Shown piece after piece: positions 34,001 to 42,566 of a stretch of 64,000 bases of DNA (positions are counted from its first letter, which is position 1; each line of letters starts with the position of its first letter). Source of the DNA: Arcuatula senhousia (taxonomy: Eukaryota; Mollusca; Bivalvia; Mytilida; Mytilidae); NCBI GenBank assembly GCA_963971305.1, contig OZ020303.1:37436106-37500105 (forward strand), in the 5' to 3' direction. The position numbers were made by a program, and so were the translations under genes. A model generated the notes under the pieces. The model was not told where the DNA came from, did no database searches, and saw only the letters and a program-made list of their open reading frames with translations.

Positions 34001-35794
34001 AATAAGTTCATTTATTTGATCTTTTTTCTGATCTGATTCTCTTTATACATAAAAATACTTATGGCAATCAAAAATAACAAGGCCCTTTTAAGGACAATTC
34101 ATTTCACAGAAAACTCAGACAGTACCTACCAATTGATGGAGACTTGAATGGATACTTCTCAGGCAAATCAACTCTAACTTTCCAAACACCACCCTCATAT
34201 GGAGCTAAAATGTAAGCAAGTTATTTATAAATTCTAAAACCGTGAATTATGTCAAAAAGGCCCAAATCTTTTTTTAAATAACTGTTCTATGTTATTGATA
34301 ATTACTTGAGTTACATGTACATGTATGAAATAGTTTTAACATCTATTAGTGCTTTTACTACATGTACTAGTACTGTAGTGCTTGCTTTCAATTCATTTAT
34401 GCTTTTGAAAGTTTTAAATAGAGCTTAATTAGAATATCTACTAGAGTGTAAAAAATTAATAGATTTGTACTTACTACCACTTGGTCCATAAAACTTGACA
34501 ATGAACTCATTCAGTCCTCCTAATATTGTCACTTCATGTTTACTCTCAATGCTATTTCTTGTTAAGGAGCATGCTCATACATGTACATATGCCTGCATGT
34601 TTAAAAAATAAATTATAACCAATCCATTTTATTTTAAGACCAAAAAAATTGACTACCGGATTTCAACGTACTTGTTACTGGCAATCATTATTGGCTTTGT
34701 TTATAACCACGATCTAAATTTATTTCAATGCTAAAACCTAAGGTTTTACTCCCTCTGTCGTAGTTTTGCCCTTACTGCCCCTATATATCTGGATTTCATT
34801 TGGTTTTATGCATTTTGAACATCTTTTGAATTATGGATTTCCTTTGATGGGGTTCTTGTACTGCTGATGAGGATACAGCTCATGAAAATTAATTGCAGTT
34901 GGAGTTAACATTGCAGTTGGAGTTAACATATGTGTTGTGGTCTCATGTTCATTTACTCTATATCCTTTCATAAATTATTTATCACATATGACAATGTATG
35001 AGGATTAAACTGTCGTCATCATTGTGGGCTCAATTCTGACATTTGAACTGATTAAGTAACACTATGACGACCTCATGGTCCTTACCCCTCAGTCATACAC
35101 AGAAAACACATATACAGTGTATTGTAGAATATCTCATTAAATTCTGAAAAGAAAAGGGTCAAAAGACTCATACTTTTTATCCCAGATTGCCTGTTAATTT
35201 ATTTGATTTTACAACATTTCTCTATGATCAAATCATTAGGGGTTGGGAGATCCATATTTCAGCTTAAGGAAACTTGATAGATGTACATGTACACCTCAGG
35301 CTTCCTTTTTGCAGAACTAAAGAACTTCCAAAATAAGCACAAGACAAATGAAAAACTATATTCAAATAATAGAAGAAAGTCTTTTTGATTGCCCTTATGA
35401 CCTAGTTCACTATATTGTAAACATATTTATTTACCTGGGTATATCTGGCACATATTTTGTACATGTAGCAAGTGTGACGAATATAAATACATGCCACAGC
35501 AGGTCTAAAAATAAACACATTTATTGATTGCTAAAAACATTTAAATGATGCTACGGAATTTTATAATAACTGTATAATAAATATATGAAACTCTGACTAT
35601 GACAAAGAAATGACTATAAAAGGCCGTGATGAAATGACTTTAGCCATAACGCAGATCTGCCCAGTAACTGACTATTTCCCACAGCAAAAATAAATACAAA
35701 AAATACGCAAAATTTTGCTATTCACGGGACAATAAGGATACAGTTTCACAACATCAGTGTCCATTCTTCTTTTCCCAGGGCTTGGCGAAGACAT
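30887..35794 (-). CDS. UBE2H: Ubiquitin-conjugating enzyme E2 H, 7 exons
   Basis: The joined exons (35794-35742, 34551-34475, 34204-34130, 33648-33609, 33033-32981, 32330-32202, 31005-30887) keep phase with GT/AG borders. They give 181 aa against 183 in human. The UBC fold is recognisable throughout: [18 protein letters not shown] start, [11 protein letters not shown], the HPN motif at 76-78, catalytic Cys87 in SVCLDVINQ and [13 protein letters not shown]. The acidic tail ends [15 protein letters not shown]. The E2 passes ubiquitin to substrates and is the known partner of the CTLH/GID E3 ligase in vertebrates. ZC3HC1 lies upstream on the same strand. An E-box/YY1-type promoter precedes the start. 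Confidence 0.95.
31085..31330. repeat. Dispersed repeat in UBE2H intron 6, paired with intron 1
   Basis: Matches about 34765-34985 in intron 1. Shared segments include GGTTTTATG(T/C)ATTTT, GCTG(T/C)TGATGAGGA and TTGCAGTTGGAGTT. In the intron-1 copy the ATTGCAGTTGGAGTTAAC segment is itself doubled (about 34892-34929). Confidence 0.6.
32202..32330 (-). CDS. UBE2H: UBE2H exon 6
   Basis: Residues 100-142 plus one base ([20 protein letters not shown]...). The acceptor is TTTCAG and the donor G|GTTTTT. Confidence 0.95.
32425..32625 (+). repeat. RT retroelement 3' tail in UBE2H intron 5
   Basis: CCTGAGTTCACTCTTGTTTC through GGACTTTTGACATTCGGATA matches the tails of the RT copies at about 4570-4760 and 16665-16900, in opposite orientation. 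No RT coding part is present here. Confidence 0.6.
32981..33033 (-). CDS. UBE2H: UBE2H exon 5 (catalytic Cys)
   Basis: Residues 82-99 plus one base ([18 protein letters not shown]). Cys87 is the thioester residue. The acceptor is TTTAG and the donor G|GTATGT. Confidence 0.93.
33609..33648 (-). CDS. UBE2H: UBE2H exon 4 (HPN motif)
   Basis: A 40-nt exon for residues 69-81 plus two bases ([13 protein letters not shown]). The acceptor is TTTTTAG and the donor GT|GTAAGT. Confidence 0.92.
34130..34204 (-). CDS. UBE2H: UBE2H exon 3
   Basis: Residues 44-68 plus one base ([20 protein letters not shown], then KSPSI). The acceptor is ATTTTAG and the donor G|GTAGGT. Confidence 0.93.
34475..34551 (-). 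CDS. UBE2H: UBE2H exon 2
   Basis: Residues 18-43 plus one base ([25 protein letters not shown]). The acceptor is AAATAG and the donor A|GTAAGT. Confidence 0.92.
34765..34985. repeat. Dispersed repeat in UBE2H intron 1
   Basis: Partner of 31085-31330 in the same orientation. The family is unknown. The ATTGCAGTTGGAGTTAAC doubling is private to this copy. Confidence 0.6.
35742..35794 (-). CDS. UBE2H: UBE2H exon 1
   Basis: Residues 1-17 plus two bases ([17 protein letters not shown]), identical to the human N-terminus. The donor on the minus strand is CT|GTATCC. It is too short to show as an open frame. Confidence 0.93.
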
Positions 35795-35862
35795 ATTTGC
35801 AGGTCTTGGCGTATATAAACAACTTTTCTTCGTCTGCAATCTGTCCTCAAAACAAAAACAAC

Positions 35863-36107
35863 AATGATGGCGGATATTAAAATCTATGCATGACGATAGA
35901 TCACGTGGTTAAAAGCTCCGCCTACTTTCTACAATTCTTGTCTTAATTTTGGTAAAAATGAAGACCCAAAACTTTGCTAAATTTTATATTTTACAATTTC
36001 TTATTTGATATTGAACAGAAAAAGATGAATAGAAAAGTAATGTTTGAATACCATCCGATTTTGAAAGGTCAAAGGTTATGTTTTCTATTGACAGATGTCA
36101 CGTGACA
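35863..36107 (-). promoter_or_regulatory. UBE2H promoter region with YY1-type and CACGTG sites
   Basis: AATGATGGCGGAT (35863-35875), a YY1-type start-site motif, lies about 70 bp upstream of the start codon. CACGTG E-boxes follow at 35902-35907 and 36099-36104. The second sits in the perfect palindrome TGTCACGTGACA (36096-36107), which contains the CLEAR-type core GTCACGTGAC. A GC-box-like CTCCGCC lies at about 35916 and a DR1-like AGGTCAAAGGTTA at 36067-36079. Motif presence is seen; their use is inferred. Confidence 0.5.
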
Positions 36108-36286
36108 GTTTTGCCACGAGGTTTAGAAATCAGCTGTTTTGTGTAAACAAATATAACTTCACTGCAAAAGCCAAGAATCAGTGCTATGAAAGTGCGATTA
36201 AACCATGCATTATAAAACTTTCTTTAAAAAATATACTTTTTAATTGTTTTGAAATTCATTATCATGAAAAAAATAATATTTAAACA

Positions 36287-36610
36287 ATGAATTCTGTCAA
36301 ATGCATGAAATTGTCTCCCTTTGAACTAATTTTCATGAAAACATTCATTTCCGACCAGTATCTCTGGTGGAAGACGGGCCCTGCTCCAGTGACAGCAAAG
36401 GATACTATGGAGCAGCTAACACTGGCGGTGGTGCGACATGGACTGGAGTTGGACGAACAAAGGCACATATATAGCGAGTCGACGCTGCAGAGGGGCATTC
36501 TAGTTCCTATAGTCACGACTATAAATCCCCATCATCATCAACAGTCATGTTATTTCATGCCACACATTTGTAACTATTTACAAGTTTACCGATGAAAAAA
36601 TCGACACACA
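36287..36610 (+). other. Possible decayed coding fragment, Gly/Ser-rich
   Basis: One frame (about 36370-36595) reads DSKGYYGAANTGGGATWTGV, then a TAG, then Ser-rich sequence with SSSYSHDYKSPSSSTV, as if one protein had gained a stop. Another frame is open for 102 codons from 36287 but has no recognisable content. The gene of origin is not identified. The local GC content is higher than its flanks. Confidence 0.25.
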
Positions 36611-36753
36611 ATAAATAAATTAAATATAAATTCCTTACAATGTATATCTGTTCAAGATTATCAATAGGAGGAGTTAAAATCATCAAAACTTTATAGTTTA
36701 CTCAGTCACATTTTATATAATTGGATACCCGCTAGTTAGACTTATTACACCAC

Positions 36754-36800
36754 TTCTAGAAACATGGTAGAATACTTACTTTTACATTTCTAAAGAAAGA
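36754..36800 (+). repeat. 47-bp direct repeat, first copy
   Basis: TTCTAGAAACATGGTAGAAT... is identical to 36951-36997, 197 bp downstream. Confidence 0.8.
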
Positions 36801-36950
36801 GCCAGTTTTACGCCAATGCCATCCGGAGCCCATTTAAAGTTACTTAAAAATCACTGCAAACTGTACAGAGACGAAATACAAAAAACTTTAAAGACCTAGA
36901 TAACGATCACTAGCAACGGATAAAGAAAAGATAAATTGTCAACTTCTAAG

Positions 36951-36997
36951 TTCTAGAAACATGGTAGAATACTTACTTTTACATTTCTAAAGAAAGA
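36951..36997 (+). repeat. 47-bp direct repeat, second copy
   Basis: Identical to 36754-36800. It ends exactly where a LINE-derived C-terminal reading frame begins. Confidence 0.8.
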
Positions 36998-37182
36998 TTG
37001 CACCTATATGGAACAGCGTACCAAACAGTGTTGTACATGCACCAACAGTTCAGTTTGAAAACCACTTATTATTAGACAAACACTGGTCCAATGCAGAATT
37101 CAAATATGATATTACAATAGCTGACATTGAAACCGGCAAAGAAAGCGTCAGCATGATAAATGATCTGAGCATAGCTTTGTAA
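36997..37182 (+). pseudogene. 3' fragment of a non-LTR retrotransposon
   Basis: A 61-codon frame reading PIWNSVPNSVVHAPTVQFEN and LLLDKHW before its stop. The W-N-x-L/V-P...VV-APT-..-LDKHW pattern is the usual C-terminal end of jockey/CR1-type LINE polymerases. No RT core is present, so this is a 5'-truncated relic. Confidence 0.65.
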
Positions 37183-37937
37183 ACCAACGCTCAGTACAGA
37201 TACTGTACTGCTGATTTAATTGCCCGTCTCAAGGAATCTTTGTCAAAGCTAATGTTTGTACCTGTCAAGAGCGAACATTTGGATTCTAGTGTCAATAGAA
37301 GATGTTGAGAAGTGATCACTGATAACATTGAAGGCTGCTGGCTACCTTCCATTGTGGATTTTTCAATTGCAAATATTTTGTGTAGGTTGTGCCAAGTAAA
37401 CTTATTCCACATCTCATGAACTAAAATCATCTATTTAGACATGTCCAACTTTTGACAATTGAATTTACCCGGTTGTCTTAATTCAAAATTGTTTGTAACA
37501 CCATTTTTTTTTAGTTTTCTTTTCATGTGCTGCACATTGTCGATATCCTGGGTGCTGGATTTGGCCCCTCTTTTCAAACATAATGGGTATGTGTACTTTT
37601 CTTTTCGTATAATTGATTTTTTAAATAAAAAATCATCGGCTACTGATGAGAGGTTACTCGATGAAAATTGAAAATGCATATACAGCATACGCCTAGCTGT
37701 CGTCAGACTTGTCTGACATGAATAAGTCAATTAATTCCTCAAATTATTATTGAAATATCTGATGGTTAAACATATTTAAAACACCTGATTTCTTGCTTTG
37801 TTCTATACATAGTCTGGATTTGGCATCCCTGTTCGAGCATTTTGAGTACTGTTTGTTTTCTTTCAACACGTTTGGTTTTCGACCTTCCATTCAAATGCTG
37901 CTGATGAGGTAAATTACTACTGAAATATGCATACACA
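37183..37937. other. No gene seen
   Basis: Contains a 79-codon and a 99-codon minus frame without recognisable motifs. The stretch 37680-37930 has GCTGATGAG-type segments like other dispersed repeats in the window. Confidence 0.35.
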
Positions 37938-39010
37938 GCATAACAAGAAGGGAACGTTGACGATTGGAAAGATGAAGTCATCACGTTTGTCATAGAGCTT
38001 TATTGAAAGTTGTCCTTCAGAGTCTATTTCGAGGTGTAGATCTTAATATGAAGCAGACTTTCGAATCCTTTGTGTCCTTTATCTCAAGTTCCTGGGAATA
38101 TTTAAGACGTAGAAGTCAACAAATCGAGAATTGTCCCGTAAAAGGACATCATCAATATAACGGAAATTTAGGTTAAAAGAGTGAGCTAGTCTATGATCTT
38201 TTTATATAGAAGAGGTTGTAAGAAGTCTGCTTTATATGAATGTAGAAACAAATCAGCAAACAAAGTTGCACTATTAGTGCCCATTGGAATACCTATTGTT
38301 TGCTGGGAAAAAAAACCACGTAAAAAAAACTGAACATATATGTTGTCGATAAGAAAATTGAGCATGTCGACTACTAGTATTTGGTCTTCTGTATATTTGT
38401 GTACATGTAAGTCTTACTGTAATCGACTACCAGACATTTGTTCCTGCGTTTTCCATTCTTTTGGAAAAGGCCTCGTTTAATCAGCTGTGCCAATCATGAT
38501 TTGAAGTGTAAAGAGTGGAGAAATCTAAAGTTTTGATGTTGTTGCAAGATGAAACTGATTTCGAACTAAGAATCTCCAATAGTTCTTTCGAATTCTTCAG
38601 GATCCACATTTGATCGACACCATTTCTAAAATAACAACAATCGTAATATTTCTGGAGGCCGGATTTTATTGCCGTTAGTGTTGAAGTCAACAGAACTGAA
38701 AGAAGTTTAGTGGTACATTTTGATGACCCTGCAATGAAGCGCCGTTTGTATGGATTTTTATGTTATTTTAGGAATCCAATACAGGGCGGCTTGAATGTCA
38801 TCATTGCCAGCACCAACAGAGAGCACAAAGGAGGAAATGACAGATTTGTGATTGTCAATAATTTCCTCCTTAGACAGTGATGTAGCTGTGTATGGGGTGC
38901 TATTTCTGGTACAACGAACCCTTAATTCAGATGTCAAGCAGTCAATATAGCGTTTCTGGCACTCAAAAATGATGTTATTTGGGGCATAGTCTTCAACTGA
39001 ATCCATAATT
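37938..39010 (-). pseudogene. Decayed RT retroelement, nearly full RT domain (copy 3)
   Basis: Reading the minus strand from 39006: VEDYAPNNIIFECQKRYIDC and AALYWIPKI (N-terminal RT), then MWILKNSKELLEILSSKSVS and IKTLDFSTLYT. The fingers/palm remnants follow, and finally the YDKRDDFNF region near 37940-38000. Several frameshifts and stops make it inactive. It is the most complete of the three relatives and shows that copies 1 and 2 are C-terminal parts of the same protein. Confidence 0.72.
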
Positions 39011-39099
39011 GTTTTGAATTATGATTCCAGTTGATACGTCTAGGCTCACTATATTTTGGAACTTGGTATGCATATGCCCCAGTACTGTAGTAGCCTAGC

Positions 39100-39636
39100 A
39101 CAATTTGCACCCATCTTTTGACCTTGACTTTGATTTTCCGGTTGAGTGACTTTGTCAATTAAAAGCAATGTTATAGTCTTGCGAGCCCCTCCACATCTCG
39201 AAAACTATAAGTCTTAGGTTGATGAATAAAGGTATACATATGCCCCAGGCTTATCACAATTAAATCCCCGTCATTTGACCTTATTGGCTTAATCCTTGAT
39301 TTTCCGATTGAGTGACTGACAATTTTCAATACATATACTAGTAATAGCAATGTTATTTTTTTTATGAGCAAGAGCTTCAAGTCACAGATTTATAACACTT
39401 GATATGCTTATAGTCAGTGTATAAAAGCAACAAAAGCACCCTTATCTTTCGACCCTGACCTTGATTTTCCAGTTAAATTACTTTGATAATTTTCATTTGT
39501 ATTTTGGGGGAGTGCGAGTTCAGATTTGTTTTTCGTTCTGAACAATACATAAATAAATTAATGTACAGTGGAATACCTAGGTATTCTGATGGTGCCGGCA
39601 GGCCAGACATACTTTAGTGTTAACGCTTGTATGTAG
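39100..39636 (-). repeat. Degenerate copy of the TGTCTCGCC element
   Basis: On the minus strand it begins with a diverged GTTAACACTAAAGTATGTCT end (about 39606-39632) and contains three diverged CAATC(G)GAAAATCAAG-type units. It matches 42607-43140, where the ends are intact. Confidence 0.6.
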
Positions 39637-39639
39637 CTA

Positions 39640-40640
39640 GAACAAGGCGTATATAAATTTGATTGAAAACTGTCATTTATTCAAAAACATGGTCAAGGTA
39701 AAATGATTGGGATACAACTATGCTTAGCTTTTACCGGTGCATATATATATGCATACCAAGTTTCACTAACCCAGGACGGACAGTTCTTGAGATATGAAGG
39801 TGCTCATAAAACTTTAATTCTGATAGTTAATGCAGACACCGCCAGTAAAGCAATATCTATGCATTACTCTGCTTTGCATGAAAGATGAAAAAACATTAAC
39901 TTTGGACTCTTCTAAAATCTTTTTTAGCAATGGTGGCGATGTTGGTTTGTTGTTGGACATTAATGTAACTAATTTGGTAGAGGAAAACGACCAAGTACAT
40001 TATATGTACAAGTTTAAATGCAATTCCTGGATGACATATGTAAGACAACACATGTAGTCCACATGACCCACTAAGCCAGGTGAGCTAAACTTGAAAGTTA
40101 TTTTTTAACCTAAAACAAAATAGGTATCTAGCTGACAACAGTCTAAATGCTATGGGATATTCCTATGTAATAGCTACTTAGTAACAAACCATTTAAAGTG
40201 ATTTTATGGTAAAGGTTCTAGTTTAGTAAGTTCAGCAAACTTTGTTTTGGGATTGAAAATTGAGACAGACAACTTTTGTGCAGGATATCCTTTGGATCAA
40301 TCATACAAAGATTCATTTAATTCTGTTGAAGATTTTGGAAAAATTGTTGAGAGACAACAGAGGACCACAAACATCAAGTTATGTCACAAACAGCAATAAA
40401 AAGACTTTCCTTTGTTTTATATCAGAATTATGAGTTTAGGAAACAATAAAACATAACTTGGATTATTAATCTTGTATGCAAAACAAGTCAAAGACATACT
40501 TAAGAAATTCAAGATCGCAATGGTCATGACTTGGTTCAGGCATTTCAAAAGAAATGGTGAATTATATCAGGTTTTATGGCGCCAAATGTAATTACTCCTC
40601 AATTGTAATGAGATTAATTTTAAATCAATCAGTTTCATGA
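39640..40640. other. No gene seen; diverged repeats
   Basis: 39700-40400 resembles the outer part of the hairpin-ended tandem-repeat family (AGGTGAGCTAAA near 40078 and a GGATATCC..GGATCA segment near 40280), but strongly diverged. Short frames at 39703-40057 are not convincing. Confidence 0.35.
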
Positions 40641-40816
40641 AACAGGGGTGATCTGAGCCAGATCATCCCTCGGAATACCCTGTCCTACTTTTTCATCTCT
40701 ATTGTTCCTTTTCTTTTGTTTTTCAAAGCACGTTTTTTGAGAAATGTTCACTAAGTTGAACATAGGAAAATTATAAATTCAACAACAAAGTTTGTTTGAA
40801 GATTGAAAAATAACAT

Positions 40817-40890
40817 AGTTTCCACCGGGGTTTGAACGACGGATCTCACTGTTCCAAGTCTACCATCATATCCACTAGACCACGAAACCG
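40817..40890 (-). repeat. tRNA-like sequence (SINE head or tRNA relic)
   Basis: On the minus strand TGGTCTAGTGG (A box) and CGTTCAAACCCC (B box) are spaced as in a tRNA. The acceptor ends GTTTC/GAAAC pair, but the T and anticodon stems do not fold well. I therefore read it as the head of a tRNA-derived SINE rather than a working tRNA. Confidence 0.5.
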
Positions 40891-41053
40891 ATGGAAAATA
40901 TATGTTAAAAAATTGTACATAAAGAAGGGGCCCAATAAGGACACTCTATAATATATATTATAAAAATGTTTTCTATTTGATTCTAAATGCACATAATGTA
41001 TTCTAATGTTTGTATTTAAATTTTACATGACATATTTTGAATGCTGGGATGTA

Positions 41054-41163
41054 AAATAGTTATTACATTCGGACTTGGTGTGTCAGTAAGATCACCCCTC
41101 CGGCCTCCGGCCGTCAGGGTGATCTTTTACTGACACACCGCGTCCTCATGCAATAACTATTAC
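41054..41163. repeat. Long imperfect palindrome
   Basis: Arms of about 45 bp (ATAGTTATTACAT...GTGTGTCAGTAA.GATCACCC and its complement) meet at a CCGGCCTCCGGCC centre. A smaller related hairpin (GGGTGATCTG..CCAGATCATCCC) lies at about 40646-40672. Together these could be two parts of one foldback element. Confidence 0.7.
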
Positions 41164-42512
41164 TGAACACTGAATCAAAGGACAAAACAATAACTTTTTT
41201 GGATAGCTGATTAAGTACGTCATTTAACAAAAGTTAAAAGTTTTTGTCTGCAAATCATTTCCCCTAAAAATTCTACATTTAAATTAAGAGTACTTTACTC
41301 CCACAAAATCTTAAGGATACAAATTTCCAGATAATATTGAAAAACTACATTTGGTGTACTAGTATAGCTACACATCAAATTTCAAAAATTTGGTTGAGTT
41401 GTTTCAGAGGAGTTGAGCTGAAGCCATGATTGAATTTGGTTAAGTACTTTCAGATTAGTTGATTTATGAAGATTTTCTGGAAATTTCTTAGAAATTTATT
41501 TTCCATAAAAAATTTGAATTTTCTGGTAATCATAATGCACACATGGTGTACTAGCTACATACAAAGTTTCATTAAATTATGTTGAGTAGTTTCTGATGAG
41601 TAACTTTGTGATTGACTGACCATACATGTATGTCAAAGTGTGGGAGACATTATTCATTCTATACAAGAAAAGAATGAATGTAAAATAGCATTTGTAATAA
41701 TTCAAGATGGAAGGACTTTAGCACAAGCATAATAAAATTTTCCCAGGTTGTCTGAATATTGGAGATTGAGTCACACACTCTGCATCCTGATATCGAACCT
41801 GCAGAATTGATACATATGTCAGCTTTTAAAATAAGATGTGTTCATTATTACAGAAGTCATTCATCAAAACAAAATGCAACTATTTGTATTAACTGACTGA
41901 CCAGCAATGAAACACCATTTAGTACAAATGAGGAAGACGTGTCAGTTTTATTATTTTTTTTAGCAAAAAACAAACAAACCATCATCTTTTGATACATGTA
42001 CATGTATCTTTAATAAACACAGCAATCCTGCATGATTGACAGAAAAAAAATTAATTCCATGGCACAAATTTAAATTATGGTAAAACATATTATTTTTTAT
42101 AATTTTCTAAAAAAAAAAGGTTAACCATGCATTCCACTATTATGTAATTAACTCACATTACATAAATATCAAACAAAACAGATGTTCTTAACAAATCTTT
42201 TAAATTTATACAGCAGTAATAGAGCACAAGTATGACACATAAACAAGGAATAATAATAATTGCACTCCAATGTGTAAACAACTTTGACTGTATAAAGAAT
42301 AACAATAATCATGCATGTAAAAATATAAATTTTACATTTACATTATGCACTTGCATTCGACACTTATAAATTATTGCAACTTATTTAAACACATACTATG
42401 AAATTCTAAAAATTTAAATTTTCATATATAGACAAGAACTTAAAATTACAAAATATTTTGACAAAGTGGTAATTGGTGAAGTACATGCATTGTCTGTATT
42501 AGAATGTTAGTT

Positions 42513-42566
42513 TTACCATTCCTTTATCATTTTCCTAAGCTGTCTCAGTCCTGCTACAGGAGAGCG
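42513..42566 (-). CDS. ZC3HC1: ZC3HC1 exon 9 (stop)
   Basis: Residues 735-751 and TAA (RSPVAGLRQLRKMIKEW). It is comparable with the basic helical end of human ZC3HC1. The acceptor is TTTTTAG. Confidence 0.82.
   Translation of the reverse strand, partial: RSPVAGLRQLRKMIKEW

Noticed and set aside
40817..40890. Possible functional tRNA gene
   Set aside because: A and B boxes and partial acceptor pairing exist, but the T and anticodon stems do not pair. A SINE head is more likely.
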